64,000 bases of DNA from Lachnospiraceae bacterium (GCA_022791635.1 JAAVZL010000053.1:48301-112300); one strand, 5' to 3'; counted from the first letter of the stretch, positions 18,328 through 26,698 are shown. Program-made: numbers and translations. The notes: generated by a model from the sequence alone, not told the origin.

Positions 18328-19602
18328 TTATGTTAATACCACCTTGTTTTTCCCTTTTTTCATAAAATCGGATTCATCCATCCTTTTTAGATTTAAAATC
18401 ATCCCTAAAAAAAGGAATATCATAAAAACCTGCTGGGGCTGATATAACACATTTCCGGTAACTCCATACATCATTATTAAAAGAAGTGCTAAAACTGCAA
18501 TACTATTGTATATCATTTTATTTTTTTTATGATGTTTATAACAAAATACAATTTCCTTGATTCCTGATATCACAGTGGAAAAAATACCTGCAACATACAA
18601 AAGAGCCCCAATAATTCCTGTTTCTGCAAGTAATTGAATGTAGGAATTATGGGCTCCTGCAAAATCAAGCACCACTTGTTTTATACCTGCCCTATTAAAT
18701 GCAATATCAAAGCTATTTATCCCTTTGCCCCAAATTCTACTTTCTGTAAACATATCCAATGCAAGCCTCCAATATTGTTCCCTTGAAGACAATTGAATCG
18801 TATCCCCCTGTCCTTTTGTTAGTACACTGCTTACTAGCCCAAATATAGCATTTGACTTCCAAATCAATAAAAGCAGAAATCCAAATACAGCTGTTACTCT
18901 CATTACATCTAAATTTCGATAGTCATTGAACAACCAAAACATCATCAATAAAACAGGCACAATTAACATAAAACTCCTTTTTCCGGTTAAAATTACAGCA
19001 TAATACATGATTGCAATAAAAAAGGAATTTTTTATCCATTCGGACTTATTAATACTGCATTCTACAAAGCAAATAATACAGCCAAGAGAAAGGACAAGCG
19101 CTGAAAAACTAACTTCATAAAATAGTCCTGAATATTGATGGCAGCCAATACCTAAATGAAGCAACATATCATATTGATTTGAATAAAAAAACCATCTACT
19201 GGCAAAAGCATAAAATACTGTCGGTATATAAACCTGCAACAATACACTTCCTGCTAAAATAATTGCAGTTAATTTAAATAGTTTTACAAAACATTGAATC
19301 TCCTTGGCATCTATTACCCTAGCCATTACTAATATTCCACCACTAAAAAGTACAAGATATAAAAATGATTTTGGCATATTCAACAAGCTATTGAAGCATA
19401 AATACAGAAATAACAGCAGCCAAAGAGGTGAGCACAATTTTAAATTTATACGAGCCAATTTAGCGAATAAACCTAATATAAACAAAATAACAAAGCAACA
19501 GATCAAAGCCATACATCCATGATAACCTGCAAAAATTCCCGTATAAGAAATCGTAATCAATAATATAAAAAGACCTATTATTCTATTAACTTTAATTTTC
19601 AT
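18328..19602 (-). CDS. wzy: O-antigen polymerase / ligase-like membrane protein (Wzy)
   Basis: 424 residues with about ten to twelve transmembrane segments, such as IIGLFILLITISYTGIFAGY and LIVPVLLMMFWLFNDYRNL. A long outside loop holds QLSSREQYWRLALDMFTESR and AGAHNSYIQLLAETGIIGAL, which is the conserved H-N-x-Y/x-E-x-G pattern of Wzy_C/O-antigen ligase proteins. It probably polymerises repeat units outside the membrane after Wzx export. The gene lies between two glycosyltransferases. WaaL-type ligation is the alternative, but no lipopolysaccharide is expected in a Firmicute. Confidence 0.85.
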   Translation of the reverse strand: MKIKVNRIIGLFILLITISYTGIFAGYHGCMALICCFVILFILGLFAKLARINLKLCSPLWLLLFLYLCFNSLLNMPKSFLYLVLFSGGILVMARVIDAKEIQCFVKLFKLTAIILAGSVLLQVYIPTVFYAFASRWFFYSNQYDMLLHLGIGCHQYSGLFYEVSFSALVLSLGCIICFVECSINKSEWIKNSFFIAIMYYAVILTGKRSFMLIVPVLLMMFWLFNDYRNLDVMRVTAVFGFLLLLIWKSNAIFGLVSSVLTKGQGDTIQLSSREQYWRLALDMFTESRIWGKGINSFDIAFNRAGIKQVVLDFAGAHNSYIQLLAETGIIGALLYVAGIFSTVISGIKEIVFCYKHHKKNKMIYNSIAVLALLLIMMYGVTGNVLYQPQQVFMIFLFLGMILNLKRMDESDFMKKGKNKVVLT

Positions 19603-19646
19603 AAATCTGTCGCTTTCCTCCTTTGCAGGACTATAGAATTATCTTT

Positions 19647-20753
19647 TTAATCTAATCCTAAATACCAGTCTTGTAGCTTTTTTGCCTCAATATGAATATC
19701 GTATCCTGCTTCTGTCATTCGTTTTACTCCCTGCGTCCTATCTGTCGCGTGATATTGTTCGAAAATCCTTTTAGCCCATATATCTGCGCTCTCAGATAAA
19801 TCAACATAGGAAATAAAGCCAACATTAAATTCTTCCGACACATTTGTTGACATTACACAGGGTAGCCCGGCTGCCTGAGCCTCAATCCCGGTCACAGGAA
19901 TTCCTTCAAATAAAGAAGGTAGCATAAGTACATCCATTGCCTGTAATAATTCATTTACATCATTTCTTACTCCAAGGAAAAGGACCTTATCCTCCAATCC
20001 TTTTTCCTTTACCTTTTTTATCGTATGCTCTTTTAATATACCCTCGCCTACTAAAACCAAAACAATATTCTGCTTTATTTGTAAAGCCTGTTCAAATATA
20101 TCAATCAAAAAGGTATGATTTTTTTCTTTGTTAAAATGACCCACATGGCCAATCACTATTTTATCTTCCAGTTCCAATTCCTTGCGAACCTTTTTTCGTA
20201 TTTGCGGATCATACTTATATCTGTTGCAATCTATCGCATTTCTTACAACAATCACTTTATTTATATTCTTTTTTCCAAACAAAAATTCTCCTGCTGCTTT
20301 GGAGCATGCCATATAAATATCTGTCATTCCCTTAATGGGTAAACATAAAATCTTATTTCTTACTGCCTTTAACTTGTTATTCGAATACAAAGTTGAATGA
20401 CTATGAACAATACGAAACTTAACCCCATAACGTCTTATATTCCAAAAGCACAGCCACACAATGTTAGGCGAATGAATATGGACTATCTCATATTCCCCTT
20501 GATGTGTTTTATAAAACCTCTGAATTAATACGATTAATTTCCCAATATTTTTTACAGAAAGTAAAGGAAAGGTATAAACTGTCGCTCCTCTTTCCCTTAC
20601 TGCCCGATTAAAGGGGGTATCCTCTCTAGGATCAAAAATAATAAAATCAATCTGGATTTTATCCCTCTCAAAATGTGACTGATAATTTTTTACAACCGAT
20701 CCAACTCCCCCTATCGGTTCATTACTCATAATATAAAGTATCTTTTTCACCAT
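19647..20753 (-). CDS. Glycosyltransferase family 4 (EpsF-like)
   Basis: 368 residues, GT-B fold. YIMSNEPIGGVGSVVKNY is the acceptor-side GGxG loop, YEIVHIHSPNIVWLCF and IVHSHSTLY follow, and the C-terminal domain has VIGHVGHFNKEKNHTFLI, DKVLFLGVRNDVNELLQA and LMLPSLFEGIPVTGIEAQ, the E-G-x-P-x-x-x-x-E donor motif of GT4. It resembles the EpsF/CapM group in gut Firmicute exopolysaccharide loci. It adds a sugar inside the cell; the nucleotide sugar is unknown. It stops 45 bp before the polymerase start and begins 2 bp after the gene upstream. Confidence 0.9.
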   Translation of the reverse strand: MVKKILYIMSNEPIGGVGSVVKNYQSHFERDKIQIDFIIFDPREDTPFNRAVRERGATVYTFPLLSVKNIGKLIVLIQRFYKTHQGEYEIVHIHSPNIVWLCFWNIRRYGVKFRIVHSHSTLYSNNKLKAVRNKILCLPIKGMTDIYMACSKAAGEFLFGKKNINKVIVVRNAIDCNRYKYDPQIRKKVRKELELEDKIVIGHVGHFNKEKNHTFLIDIFEQALQIKQNIVLVLVGEGILKEHTIKKVKEKGLEDKVLFLGVRNDVNELLQAMDVLMLPSLFEGIPVTGIEAQAAGLPCVMSTNVSEEFNVGFISYVDLSESADIWAKRIFEQYHATDRTQGVKRMTEAGYDIHIEAKKLQDWYLGLD

Positions 20754-20755
20754 CT

Positions 20756-22195
20756 CTATTTTTTAATCCTATGATATAAATTTCTTGCCAAATCATATGT
20801 GCCAGTTTTATGTGTAAGCCGTATTATCAAACCCTGTACATTTGTAACAACTCTTCTTTTCATTCGAATAAAAGCCCTTTTCAGTCTTTGCCTTCTGTTG
20901 CTCTTGTTGTGCTCTAAAAAAGCATCGATCAAGCACAGGTCATTCATATCTTTTATCTCTCCTCTGTTTTTCTTAAATTCTTTTAAACAACTCAGAGTTA
21001 AGTATTTATGATTTTGATAATAAAAAAAATTTTGGGGATCAAACAAAAGCTCATCTAACTCTTTACCATAAAACTTGATATATTGATTGTGAGAATCGAG
21101 ATCATTTTCACCAGAATTTTGCACCACATAATCAACATCATTTGATTCACATATCCCAAACAAAGCCATAATACTACTACCCGTTACCAGAACATTTTCT
21201 TCCGGATATGCATTTTCTTTCCAAAACCTTTGTATTCTTTTATAGCTATTTTTATATCTGGTAACCGTAGCCAAATTCATAAATTCAATGGAATTCGTGT
21301 TAAACAGCAATCTGCTCATCAACACTGCTTCTTCCATCGTATCTGTAATATGCACGGAATGCTTTCCTACCTGAAAAATATCTCGAATTTTTTGCTTCAA
21401 TTCCAGTACTGTTTTTTTGCTGTCCGCCTGGAATACAAATACACGAATTGCTCCCTTATTCTGAAAACAAGGGAGCAATTTTCTATAAATACCAGCAAAT
21501 TTATCTTCTATATTTCCTACCCAGTCATCTTGTGCATATATCTGATGCAAATAATTAAAGGCGCCCTCCTCCGATAATGCAACCTCTTTATATATTCCGA
21601 ATTTTCCATATTCCTCAATGAGCCCTTTTATTTCCCTGTAATGCCCGACGGCTGTCGGCCAAATATTTGCAATAAAAATATCTTTTTTCAATGAGATATA
21701 CTCTAATGTCATTGCATCCAGGTATTCCTGAGGCATTCCTGCCATCTCAAAATACGCATAATCATAATTATCCGTGGCCAGAATATCTAATTTAATGACT
21801 GTTACCCTTCTATTCAAAAATAGCGAAACCGCAACACGATGAGCGCCGTCTAAAATCTGCAGATTTCTATCAACAGGAATCAAATATCTCTCTGTATCAT
21901 ATCCGTTTTTTTCAATATCCTCCTTTAGCCTGTCAAACAGCTGACAAAATGCATCTATAGAGGTTTTTTCCGGATTTCCTGCTTCTACAAAGGAGCCTTT
22001 TGTCATTGCTTTAATATGTTCCATATACAATCTTTTATAAAAGGCAGATGTTCCTTTTAAATATAAAACCTTTGCAGTAATATCCAATCTGGGAAACGTA
22101 AGCAGTTCTTCCGGTCGCACTTCCAAAATTTCATATTTCGTATTTTCATCTATTCCATATATCTGTTTTATATAAGGATCCAGCCTTTTATCCAT
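20756..22195 (-). CDS. ParB/SerK-like domain fused to a nucleotidyltransferase-like domain
   Basis: 479 residues, no firm family. Residues about 105-130 read YLIPVDRNLQILDGAHRVAV, the DGxHR signature of the ParB/sulfiredoxin fold found in ParB CTPases and SerK/SbnI free-serine kinases. Residues about 335-370 (VLVTGSSIMALFGICESND followed by VDYVV) match the GS-x(n)-DxDxxV core of the nucleotidyltransferase superfamily. A basic helical tail (KSNRRQRLKRAFIRMKRR) ends the protein. It lies between two glycosyltransferases with 2- and 15-bp gaps, so it belongs to the pathway. A kinase or nucleotidyl-transfer step on a sugar or amino-acid decoration is possible. The function is not known to me. Confidence 0.6.
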   Translation of the reverse strand: MDKRLDPYIKQIYGIDENTKYEILEVRPEELLTFPRLDITAKVLYLKGTSAFYKRLYMEHIKAMTKGSFVEAGNPEKTSIDAFCQLFDRLKEDIEKNGYDTERYLIPVDRNLQILDGAHRVAVSLFLNRRVTVIKLDILATDNYDYAYFEMAGMPQEYLDAMTLEYISLKKDIFIANIWPTAVGHYREIKGLIEEYGKFGIYKEVALSEEGAFNYLHQIYAQDDWVGNIEDKFAGIYRKLLPCFQNKGAIRVFVFQADSKKTVLELKQKIRDIFQVGKHSVHITDTMEEAVLMSRLLFNTNSIEFMNLATVTRYKNSYKRIQRFWKENAYPEENVLVTGSSIMALFGICESNDVDYVVQNSGENDLDSHNQYIKFYGKELDELLFDPQNFFYYQNHKYLTLSCLKEFKKNRGEIKDMNDLCLIDAFLEHNKSNRRQRLKRAFIRMKRRVVTNVQGLIIRLTHKTGTYDLARNLYHRIKK

Positions 22196-22210
22196 ATATT
22201 TAATCAGCTC

Positions 22211-23191
22211 CTAATTTCTGCTTAATAATCCCTTTAATGTCCCTATTCCATAGCTTATATGAAGTAAAAAAAACAATACCGGCAACGCCATATAGCTTCC
22301 GGAAAACTTTTTCTCCTGTAAAATTGCTGTCAATGCCATTATAATTGCCAGCCCCCAATAGCAGCACCACATAACCAGGCAGGGGGCCCAGATATGTACT
22401 ATCGCAAACGAAAAAGTTAGAACAATCCCAAAAACAAATAAACCCGGTACAAAATGATAAATAGAAAGACATTGAGGACATACCTTTGTTGTTTTACCGA
22501 TCCAATATCCGTTTAAAAATTTCTGCTTCATCATTCGAGCCAGAGTATTTCTGGTATATTGGTATGATATAATCGATGGATCAAAACAAATTTTATATCC
22601 CGCTTTTCTCATTCTATAATGCATCTCGTTGTCTTCTGTTCGCTTTAAATGCTCATTATAATTTCCGACTTTCGAAAAAACCTCTTTGCAATACGCGCCA
22701 TGAAAGATCGACTTTACATATCTCTTTTCACTGTTATGTCGATAGGGCGCAATACCGCTGCCAAACATAGAGCTTTCCGCAAGTAAAAGTGTCTTTTTCC
22801 ACGGTGTTTTCCCATCTATAATATTCGGACGGTATCCACCGCATATTTTTTCCCCGGACTCCAGACATCGAATATTGTTTGAAATAAAATCGCAAGGAAT
22901 GGAGGCATGCGCATCCACTCGCAATATTACATCTTCTTGAGCCGCTTCAAGTGCTATATTCCATCCGCATGGTAAAGTGCGTTTTGGATTATCCAGAACT
23001 ATCACCTGCTTAAAACTTTTGTTCTCTTTTGCAAATAAATTCATCAATTCTTTTGTTGCATCCGTAGAACTCCCATCCACCAATATTACCTGTATTTTTT
23101 CATGAGGATAGTCCTGTTTCTTTAAGTCCTGTAAAATTGATGTGAGTGTTTTTTCTTCGTTATAAGCAATTATAATAAATGAAACAGTCAT
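22211..23191 (-). CDS. Glycosyltransferase family 2 with C-terminal membrane helices
   Basis: 326 residues. VSFIIIAYNEEKTLTSIL begins a GT-A fold. VILVDGSSTDATKELM gives the nucleotide-binding VDGSS, and ILRVDAHASIPCDF the metal-binding DxD-like position. HFVPGLFVFGIVLTFSFAIV and later segments anchor it in the membrane, as in ExoA-type succinoglycan transferases. The chosen ATG is preceded by GGGGGATGGG. Upstream in-frame TTG and ATG codons that overlap the sugar-transferase stop are possible. It should extend the lipid-linked primer with the second or third sugar. Confidence 0.88.
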   Translation of the reverse strand: MTVSFIIIAYNEEKTLTSILQDLKKQDYPHEKIQVILVDGSSTDATKELMNLFAKENKSFKQVIVLDNPKRTLPCGWNIALEAAQEDVILRVDAHASIPCDFISNNIRCLESGEKICGGYRPNIIDGKTPWKKTLLLAESSMFGSGIAPYRHNSEKRYVKSIFHGAYCKEVFSKVGNYNEHLKRTEDNEMHYRMRKAGYKICFDPSIISYQYTRNTLARMMKQKFLNGYWIGKTTKVCPQCLSIYHFVPGLFVFGIVLTFSFAIVHIWAPCLVMWCCYWGLAIIMALTAILQEKKFSGSYMALPVLFFLLHISYGIGTLKGLLSRN

Positions 23192-23211
23192 ACACCCATC
23201 CCCCATTTCGC

Positions 23212-23895
23212 TCAAAACACCACAAATACTGTTTCAATCATTGTCCTTACATCCCTCCAAAACCCAAACTCCTCTATTCCTCTAAGATTCCACTCCATCT
23301 TCTTTGGCAGGATTTCTTCTATATAAACTTTGTCTGGATCCCCTGCCTTATTTAGCAGCTTCGCCTCATCCTTATAATAAATAGAAGTAAGATTGGTAAT
23401 CCCCGCCGGCAAAAGCAACGTAGCCCTCATCTCCGGCGTATATTCTTTCACATACTTCGGTACCTCCGGCCGTACGCCCACAAAGGACATATTTCCCTGG
23501 AGCACATCAATGAGCTGCGGAAGCTCGTCCAGCCTCTTATCTCGTATCAGCCGTCCCACCCTCGTAATCCTGCTGTCATTCCCTACAGTCACCAGACTCC
23601 CTTTCTCATCTGCCCGATTTATCATAGAGCGGAACTTATGAATCCGAAACTTTCTCCCATACTGGGTTACCCGCACCTGCCTGTAAAACACAGGACCTTT
23701 CGAATCTATTTTGATGGCTACGGCCAGTATCAAAAACACCGGCGAAAGCAAAATCAGCAGAATCAGGGATACCACCATATCAAAAACGCGCTTCCAAAAA
23801 AGACTCCCCCTTTTTCTTTGCAGGATTTCATAATACTTCCGTACTTCATCCACCTGCATACTCCCAGGAAGCTCCTCCCACCTTCTCAACATCAT
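23212..23895 (-). CDS. Priming sugar transferase (undecaprenyl-phosphate sugar-1-phosphate transferase)
   Basis: 227 residues, the small PglC/EpsL form without the extra N-terminal helices of WbaP. One re-entrant or transmembrane helix (RVFDMVVSLILLILLSPVFL) is followed by FYRQVRVTQYGRKFRIHKF, the RSM element, and DELPQLIDVLQGNMSFVGV with RPEVP, the full bacterial sugar-transferase signature with the catalytic DE pair. It starts repeat-unit synthesis by placing a sugar phosphate on undecaprenyl phosphate. The DegT gene next to it suggests an amino-deoxy sugar such as a UDP-bacillosamine type, but no 4,6-dehydratase is in the window. It is the first biosynthetic transferase of the operon. Confidence 0.93.
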   Translation of the reverse strand: MMLRRWEELPGSMQVDEVRKYYEILQRKRGSLFWKRVFDMVVSLILLILLSPVFLILAVAIKIDSKGPVFYRQVRVTQYGRKFRIHKFRSMINRADEKGSLVTVGNDSRITRVGRLIRDKRLDELPQLIDVLQGNMSFVGVRPEVPKYVKEYTPEMRATLLLPAGITNLTSIYYKDEAKLLNKAGDPDKVYIEEILPKKMEWNLRGIEEFGFWRDVRTMIETVFVVF

Positions 23896-23921
23896 CCTTC
23901 CCTATATCCCTCTATCAAGAA

Positions 23922-25199
23922 CTACCCAAGATACCTCTTCACAACCTCACAATACTTCTCCAGCACATACTCCACATCCTCATCCGAAAGCTTCGTGTGC
24001 AACGGCAATGTTACCTCATTTTCAAACCGCCGATAGCTGTTGGGATAATCCTCTACCCGAAAACCCATCCTCCGATAAGCCGTATGCAGCGGCAAAGGCT
24101 TATAATGAACATTCGCCGACACACCCTTATCCGCCAGCTCCTCAATTATCTCCTGCCGATCCTTAAGGCCAGTCCCAGGAATCCTGGTTAGATATAAATG
24201 GCCAGATGAAGTGTATTCTTCTGTGAAATGGGGCAACACCTCCACCCCCAGCGGCTTTAACACATCATCATACCGCTCAATAATCTCCCTCCGCCGCTTC
24301 AACATCCTGGGATACCGCTCAAACTGGGCCAATCCAATGGCCCCCATAATATCCGTCATATTGCACTTATACCAGGGACCCACAATATCATATTCCCAGG
24401 CTCCAAGCTTTGTTTTGGCAAGGGCATCCTTACTCTGCCCATGAAGCGAAAACAGCTGCAGCTGATGATAGATCTCCTCACTCTCCACCCCCGGCAGCCT
24501 CCAGGCCAGCGCTCCTCCTTCCGCCGTGGTAAAATTCTTCACCGCATGAAAGCTGAAATTCGTAAAGTCCGCAATAGAACCAACCCTTCTCCCCTTATAG
24601 GCAGCCCCCAGCGCATGGGCCGCATCCTCTACAATGGCTACCCGCCCAATAGCTCTCTGAAGCCTATTGGACGGACAAAAAAGCCCCTTCTTTCGGTTCA
24701 CAATCTCAAACAGCCTGTCATAATCACAGGGAATCCCCGCGAGGTCCACCGGAATAATCGCCTTGGTATGCTCATTGATAGCCCCCTCCAAAGCCTCATA
24801 ATCCATCTCCAGGCTCCCCTCCTGACAGTCCACAAGCACAAGCTTCGCACCCACATGACAGATCACCGAGGCTGAAGCCGTATACGTATAAGCACAGGTA
24901 ATCACCTCATCCTCTTCCCTGCCATAAATCCCATCCAACCCACAGGAATCCCGGCCAATCCCAAGAAGTCTTAAGCTCATCTCCCCGGCCGCCGTCTGAC
25001 TGTTCAGGCATACACATCCATCCGCCCCAACATAATCCTCCAAAAGCCCCTCCAGCCTCTTTACCTTGGGCCCCGTCGTAATCCACCCCGAACGCAGAGT
25101 ACTTACCACCTCACTAATTTCCTCTTCCGAAATATCCGGAGGCGAAAACGGAATATTCATTTTTCTCTCTATCAACGCATCATTTCCGACCAACTCCAT
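23922..25199 (-). CDS. DegT/DnrJ/EryC1/StrS sugar aminotransferase
   Basis: PLP-dependent aminotransferase of 425 residues. NIPFSPPDISEEEISEV is the standard N-terminus, EVITCAYTYTASASVICHVG and VAIVEDAAHALGAAYKGRRV (Asp pairs with PLP) follow, and FSFHAVKNFTTAEGGAL carries the Schiff-base Lys. VSANVHYKPLPLH is the C-terminal signature. It transfers an amino group from glutamate to a keto-sugar nucleotide, giving a 4-amino sugar as in PglE/LegC. The start at MELVGNDAL is set by GGAGGAG eight bases upstream. This overlaps the NusG-like gene by 20 bp. The amino sugar made here is a possible acceptor for the formyltransferase at the operon end. Confidence 0.92.
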   Translation of the reverse strand: MELVGNDALIERKMNIPFSPPDISEEEISEVVSTLRSGWITTGPKVKRLEGLLEDYVGADGCVCLNSQTAAGEMSLRLLGIGRDSCGLDGIYGREEDEVITCAYTYTASASVICHVGAKLVLVDCQEGSLEMDYEALEGAINEHTKAIIPVDLAGIPCDYDRLFEIVNRKKGLFCPSNRLQRAIGRVAIVEDAAHALGAAYKGRRVGSIADFTNFSFHAVKNFTTAEGGALAWRLPGVESEEIYHQLQLFSLHGQSKDALAKTKLGAWEYDIVGPWYKCNMTDIMGAIGLAQFERYPRMLKRRREIIERYDDVLKPLGVEVLPHFTEEYTSSGHLYLTRIPGTGLKDRQEIIEELADKGVSANVHYKPLPLHTAYRRMGFRVEDYPNSYRRFENEVTLPLHTKLSDEDVEYVLEKYCEVVKRYLG

Positions 25200-25716
25200 C
25201 ACAATCTCCTCCAAGCCGAATCCCCAGCAAAATCTCCCTGTCCCGTCCAAACAAATGCACCCGAATAATCACATACCGCAAACGAATCCGCTTCTTAATC
25301 ACCCGGTCGAGATACCCCTGCAAGGGCCCCTTACACCCAACAATCTTCCCTTCCTCATCCACCTCCACCAGAGAAAGACGCACCGTATACGCCTCATCCC
25401 CATTCAGAAGCTCCTTTAAAAACCTCTCCTCCTCCACCGAAACCGGATAAAACTCCTCCCCCTCTTTTCCCAACAGCTTCGTATAAGAGAAAACTCCCTT
25501 AAGCTCCTGATACAGCTCCTTCGGATACTCCGTACTCACAAACACATATCCCGGAAACAACCGCTCCTCATGCACCCTGCAGGCTCCCTGAATCCGCCAG
25601 ACCGCTTCCCTCTTTAATAGGAAACAATCCTCATAAACCTCCCCGTTCACCAACCGCCGAATACTCTCTATAGTCCTTTCCTCATTCCCCGTAATCGTCT
25701 GTACGGCATACCACAT
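25180..25716 (-). CDS. NusG-family specialised antiterminator (LoaP/UpxY-like), second copy
   Basis: 178 residues from MWYAVQTITGNEERT, the usual first residues of the NGN domain. LFPGYVFVSTEYPKELYQEL is the NGN core, and the C-terminal EEGKIVGCKGPLQGYLDRVI with KKRIRLRYVII is a KOW-like region. Such paralogs (LoaP in Firmicutes, UpxY in Bacteroides, RfaH in Proteobacteria) load on RNA polymerase in a leader and suppress termination in long surface-polysaccharide or metabolite operons. It is the second gene of this one. The frame continues 22 codons upstream without a ribosome site. It is not the housekeeping NusG, which is normally next to secE. Confidence 0.88.
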   Translation of the reverse strand: MWYAVQTITGNEERTIESIRRLVNGEVYEDCFLLKREAVWRIQGACRVHEERLFPGYVFVSTEYPKELYQELKGVFSYTKLLGKEGEEFYPVSVEEERFLKELLNGDEAYTVRLSLVEVDEEGKIVGCKGPLQGYLDRVIKKRIRLRYVIIRVHLFGRDREILLGIRLGGDCDGVGRK

Positions 25717-25860
25717 GCTCCCGCTTCCTCCCACAAAATATGAAAATGGGCATGCTTCGCCATTTTGCGGCACACACCCCAAATCAAACTATCTCATTTA
25801 TGACACACCTCAGCCTATCCCACAGTCTAAAACTGCAGAACAAGCATCACTGCTTTTCCA

Positions 25861-26406
25861 TCAGCTCTTCGCCACAATCTCCAGCCCAACCTGCATCTCC
25901 CGAAGCTGCCCTGTAGAAGGCATTCCCACCCGGGCGATCCGCTTATGCCGGTCAATCCTCCGAATCAGATTCTCCTTCCCCTTAAGAGGCCCCTCCGTCA
26001 CAACCGTTTGTCCGTCCCTGATATACCCCCGAGACATCCGCGAGTGATGATCTGCTCCACAAAGTGTCCGTAAAAGCCCCTCCTCCTCCGGTTCCACCCG
26101 CACCAGCTTCCCATCCCTCTCAAAGACCGGAAATACTTCGGAATACTGCTTCAACTCTTCCACCAGCCTATCTTCATTCCCGCTTTCCAGAAACAGATAA
26201 TGCGGAAAAAGAATCCGCCGCTCTAAATGCCAGGTGCCATCATAGCGGCGCATGCGATCATAGGTAAAGATAAAAGCATCCCCAAGAGCCTCCCTAGTCA
26301 AATGCCGCTTGCATGCAGAAAGCAGCGTCTCTTCTTTTTGGTTAGGACAATAAAGCACGTACCAGATAGCAAAGACCCCTTTCCCCCGCAGGAAAATCCA
26401 CTCCAC
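25861..26406 (-). CDS. NusG-family specialised antiterminator (LoaP/UpxY-like), first copy
   Basis: The conserved domain begins IWYVLYCPNQKEETLLSACK and has RRILFPHYLFLESGNEDRLV (NGN core) and GQTVVTEGPLKGKENLIRRI, a KOW motif, then DRHKRIARVGM. It is first in the polysaccharide operon and only 145 bp from its paralog. The start is odd. The position where relatives have ATG reads ATC (26367), with GGGGGAAAGGGG at correct spacing. The given GTG start, and a TTG at 26421, have no ribosome site. Either an AUC start is used at low efficiency, or the gene has lost its start codon. Its leader holds the inverted repeats described below. Confidence 0.75.
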   Translation of the reverse strand: MEWIFLRGKGVFAIWYVLYCPNQKEETLLSACKRHLTREALGDAFIFTYDRMRRYDGTWHLERRILFPHYLFLESGNEDRLVEELKQYSEVFPVFERDGKLVRVEPEEEGLLRTLCGADHHSRMSRGYIRDGQTVVTEGPLKGKENLIRRIDRHKRIARVGMPSTGQLREMQVGLEIVAKS

Positions 26407-26425
26407 AAAAAACAATTCCAACGAA

Positions 26426-26453
26426 ATTTTTCGTAGAGTATCCTACTCTACGA
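26426..26453 (-). repeat. Inverted repeat A of an apparent invertible promoter
   Basis: On the minus strand it matches repeat B on the plus strand in 26 of 28 positions, with the core AGAGTAGGATACTC identical. Both differences are C/T changes placed symmetrically about the centre. Each copy is itself a near-perfect dyad, as recombinase crossover sites often are. It lies just before the first NusG-like gene. As RNA it would form a 14-bp hairpin. Confidence 0.75.
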
Positions 26454-26607
26454 AAAAAATTGTAAAATATTTATAGTAAAAACCAAAATAAGGAAATCCA
26501 AAACCTGATAAAACGAAAAGAAATACTCAAAAATTATAATTATTAACAAAAATTGGGAAAAACAAGAAAATTTAACTCAGATTCAATAGAAAAAATAAGA
26601 ATTCATA

Positions 26608-26636
26608 TTGAAAAACTCCATAGATCTGGTTATAAT
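26608..26636 (+). promoter_or_regulatory. Near-consensus sigma-A promoter between the inverted repeats, pointing away from the operon
   Basis: TTGAAA, 17 bp, TATAAT on the plus strand, with a start expected near 26643. The polysaccharide operon is on the minus strand, so this promoter now reads out through repeat B into the palindromic element and the antisense side of the GH106-like gene. Inversion between the repeats would aim it at the NusG-like gene. On the minus strand the segment holds one TATAAT (26533-26538) without a recognisable -35. Confidence 0.75.
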
Positions 26637-26670
26637 AATAACCGTTGAATCAGAAATCATTCATTTGCAA

Positions 26671-26698
26671 TCGCAGAGTAGGATACTCCACGAAAAAT
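26671..26698 (+). repeat. Inverted repeat B of an apparent invertible promoter
   Basis: Partner of repeat A, in opposite orientation, 217 bp away across an AT-rich, gene-free stretch. It begins TCGCAGAGTAGGATACTC. No recombinase gene is visible in the window, so the enzyme would have to act from elsewhere, as Mpi does in Bacteroides fragilis. Confidence 0.75.

Noticed and set aside
26424..26460. Repeat A as a simple intrinsic terminator
   Set aside because: The dyad is followed by TTTCG rather than a U-run on the minus strand, and the second, inverted copy 217 bp away needs another explanation.
26533..26538. Minus-strand TATAAT as the true operon promoter in the present orientation
   Set aside because: At 16-18 bp upstream only TTTCCC, TTTTCC or TTTTTC are found. 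It is kept as a weak alternative, not annotated as a promoter.
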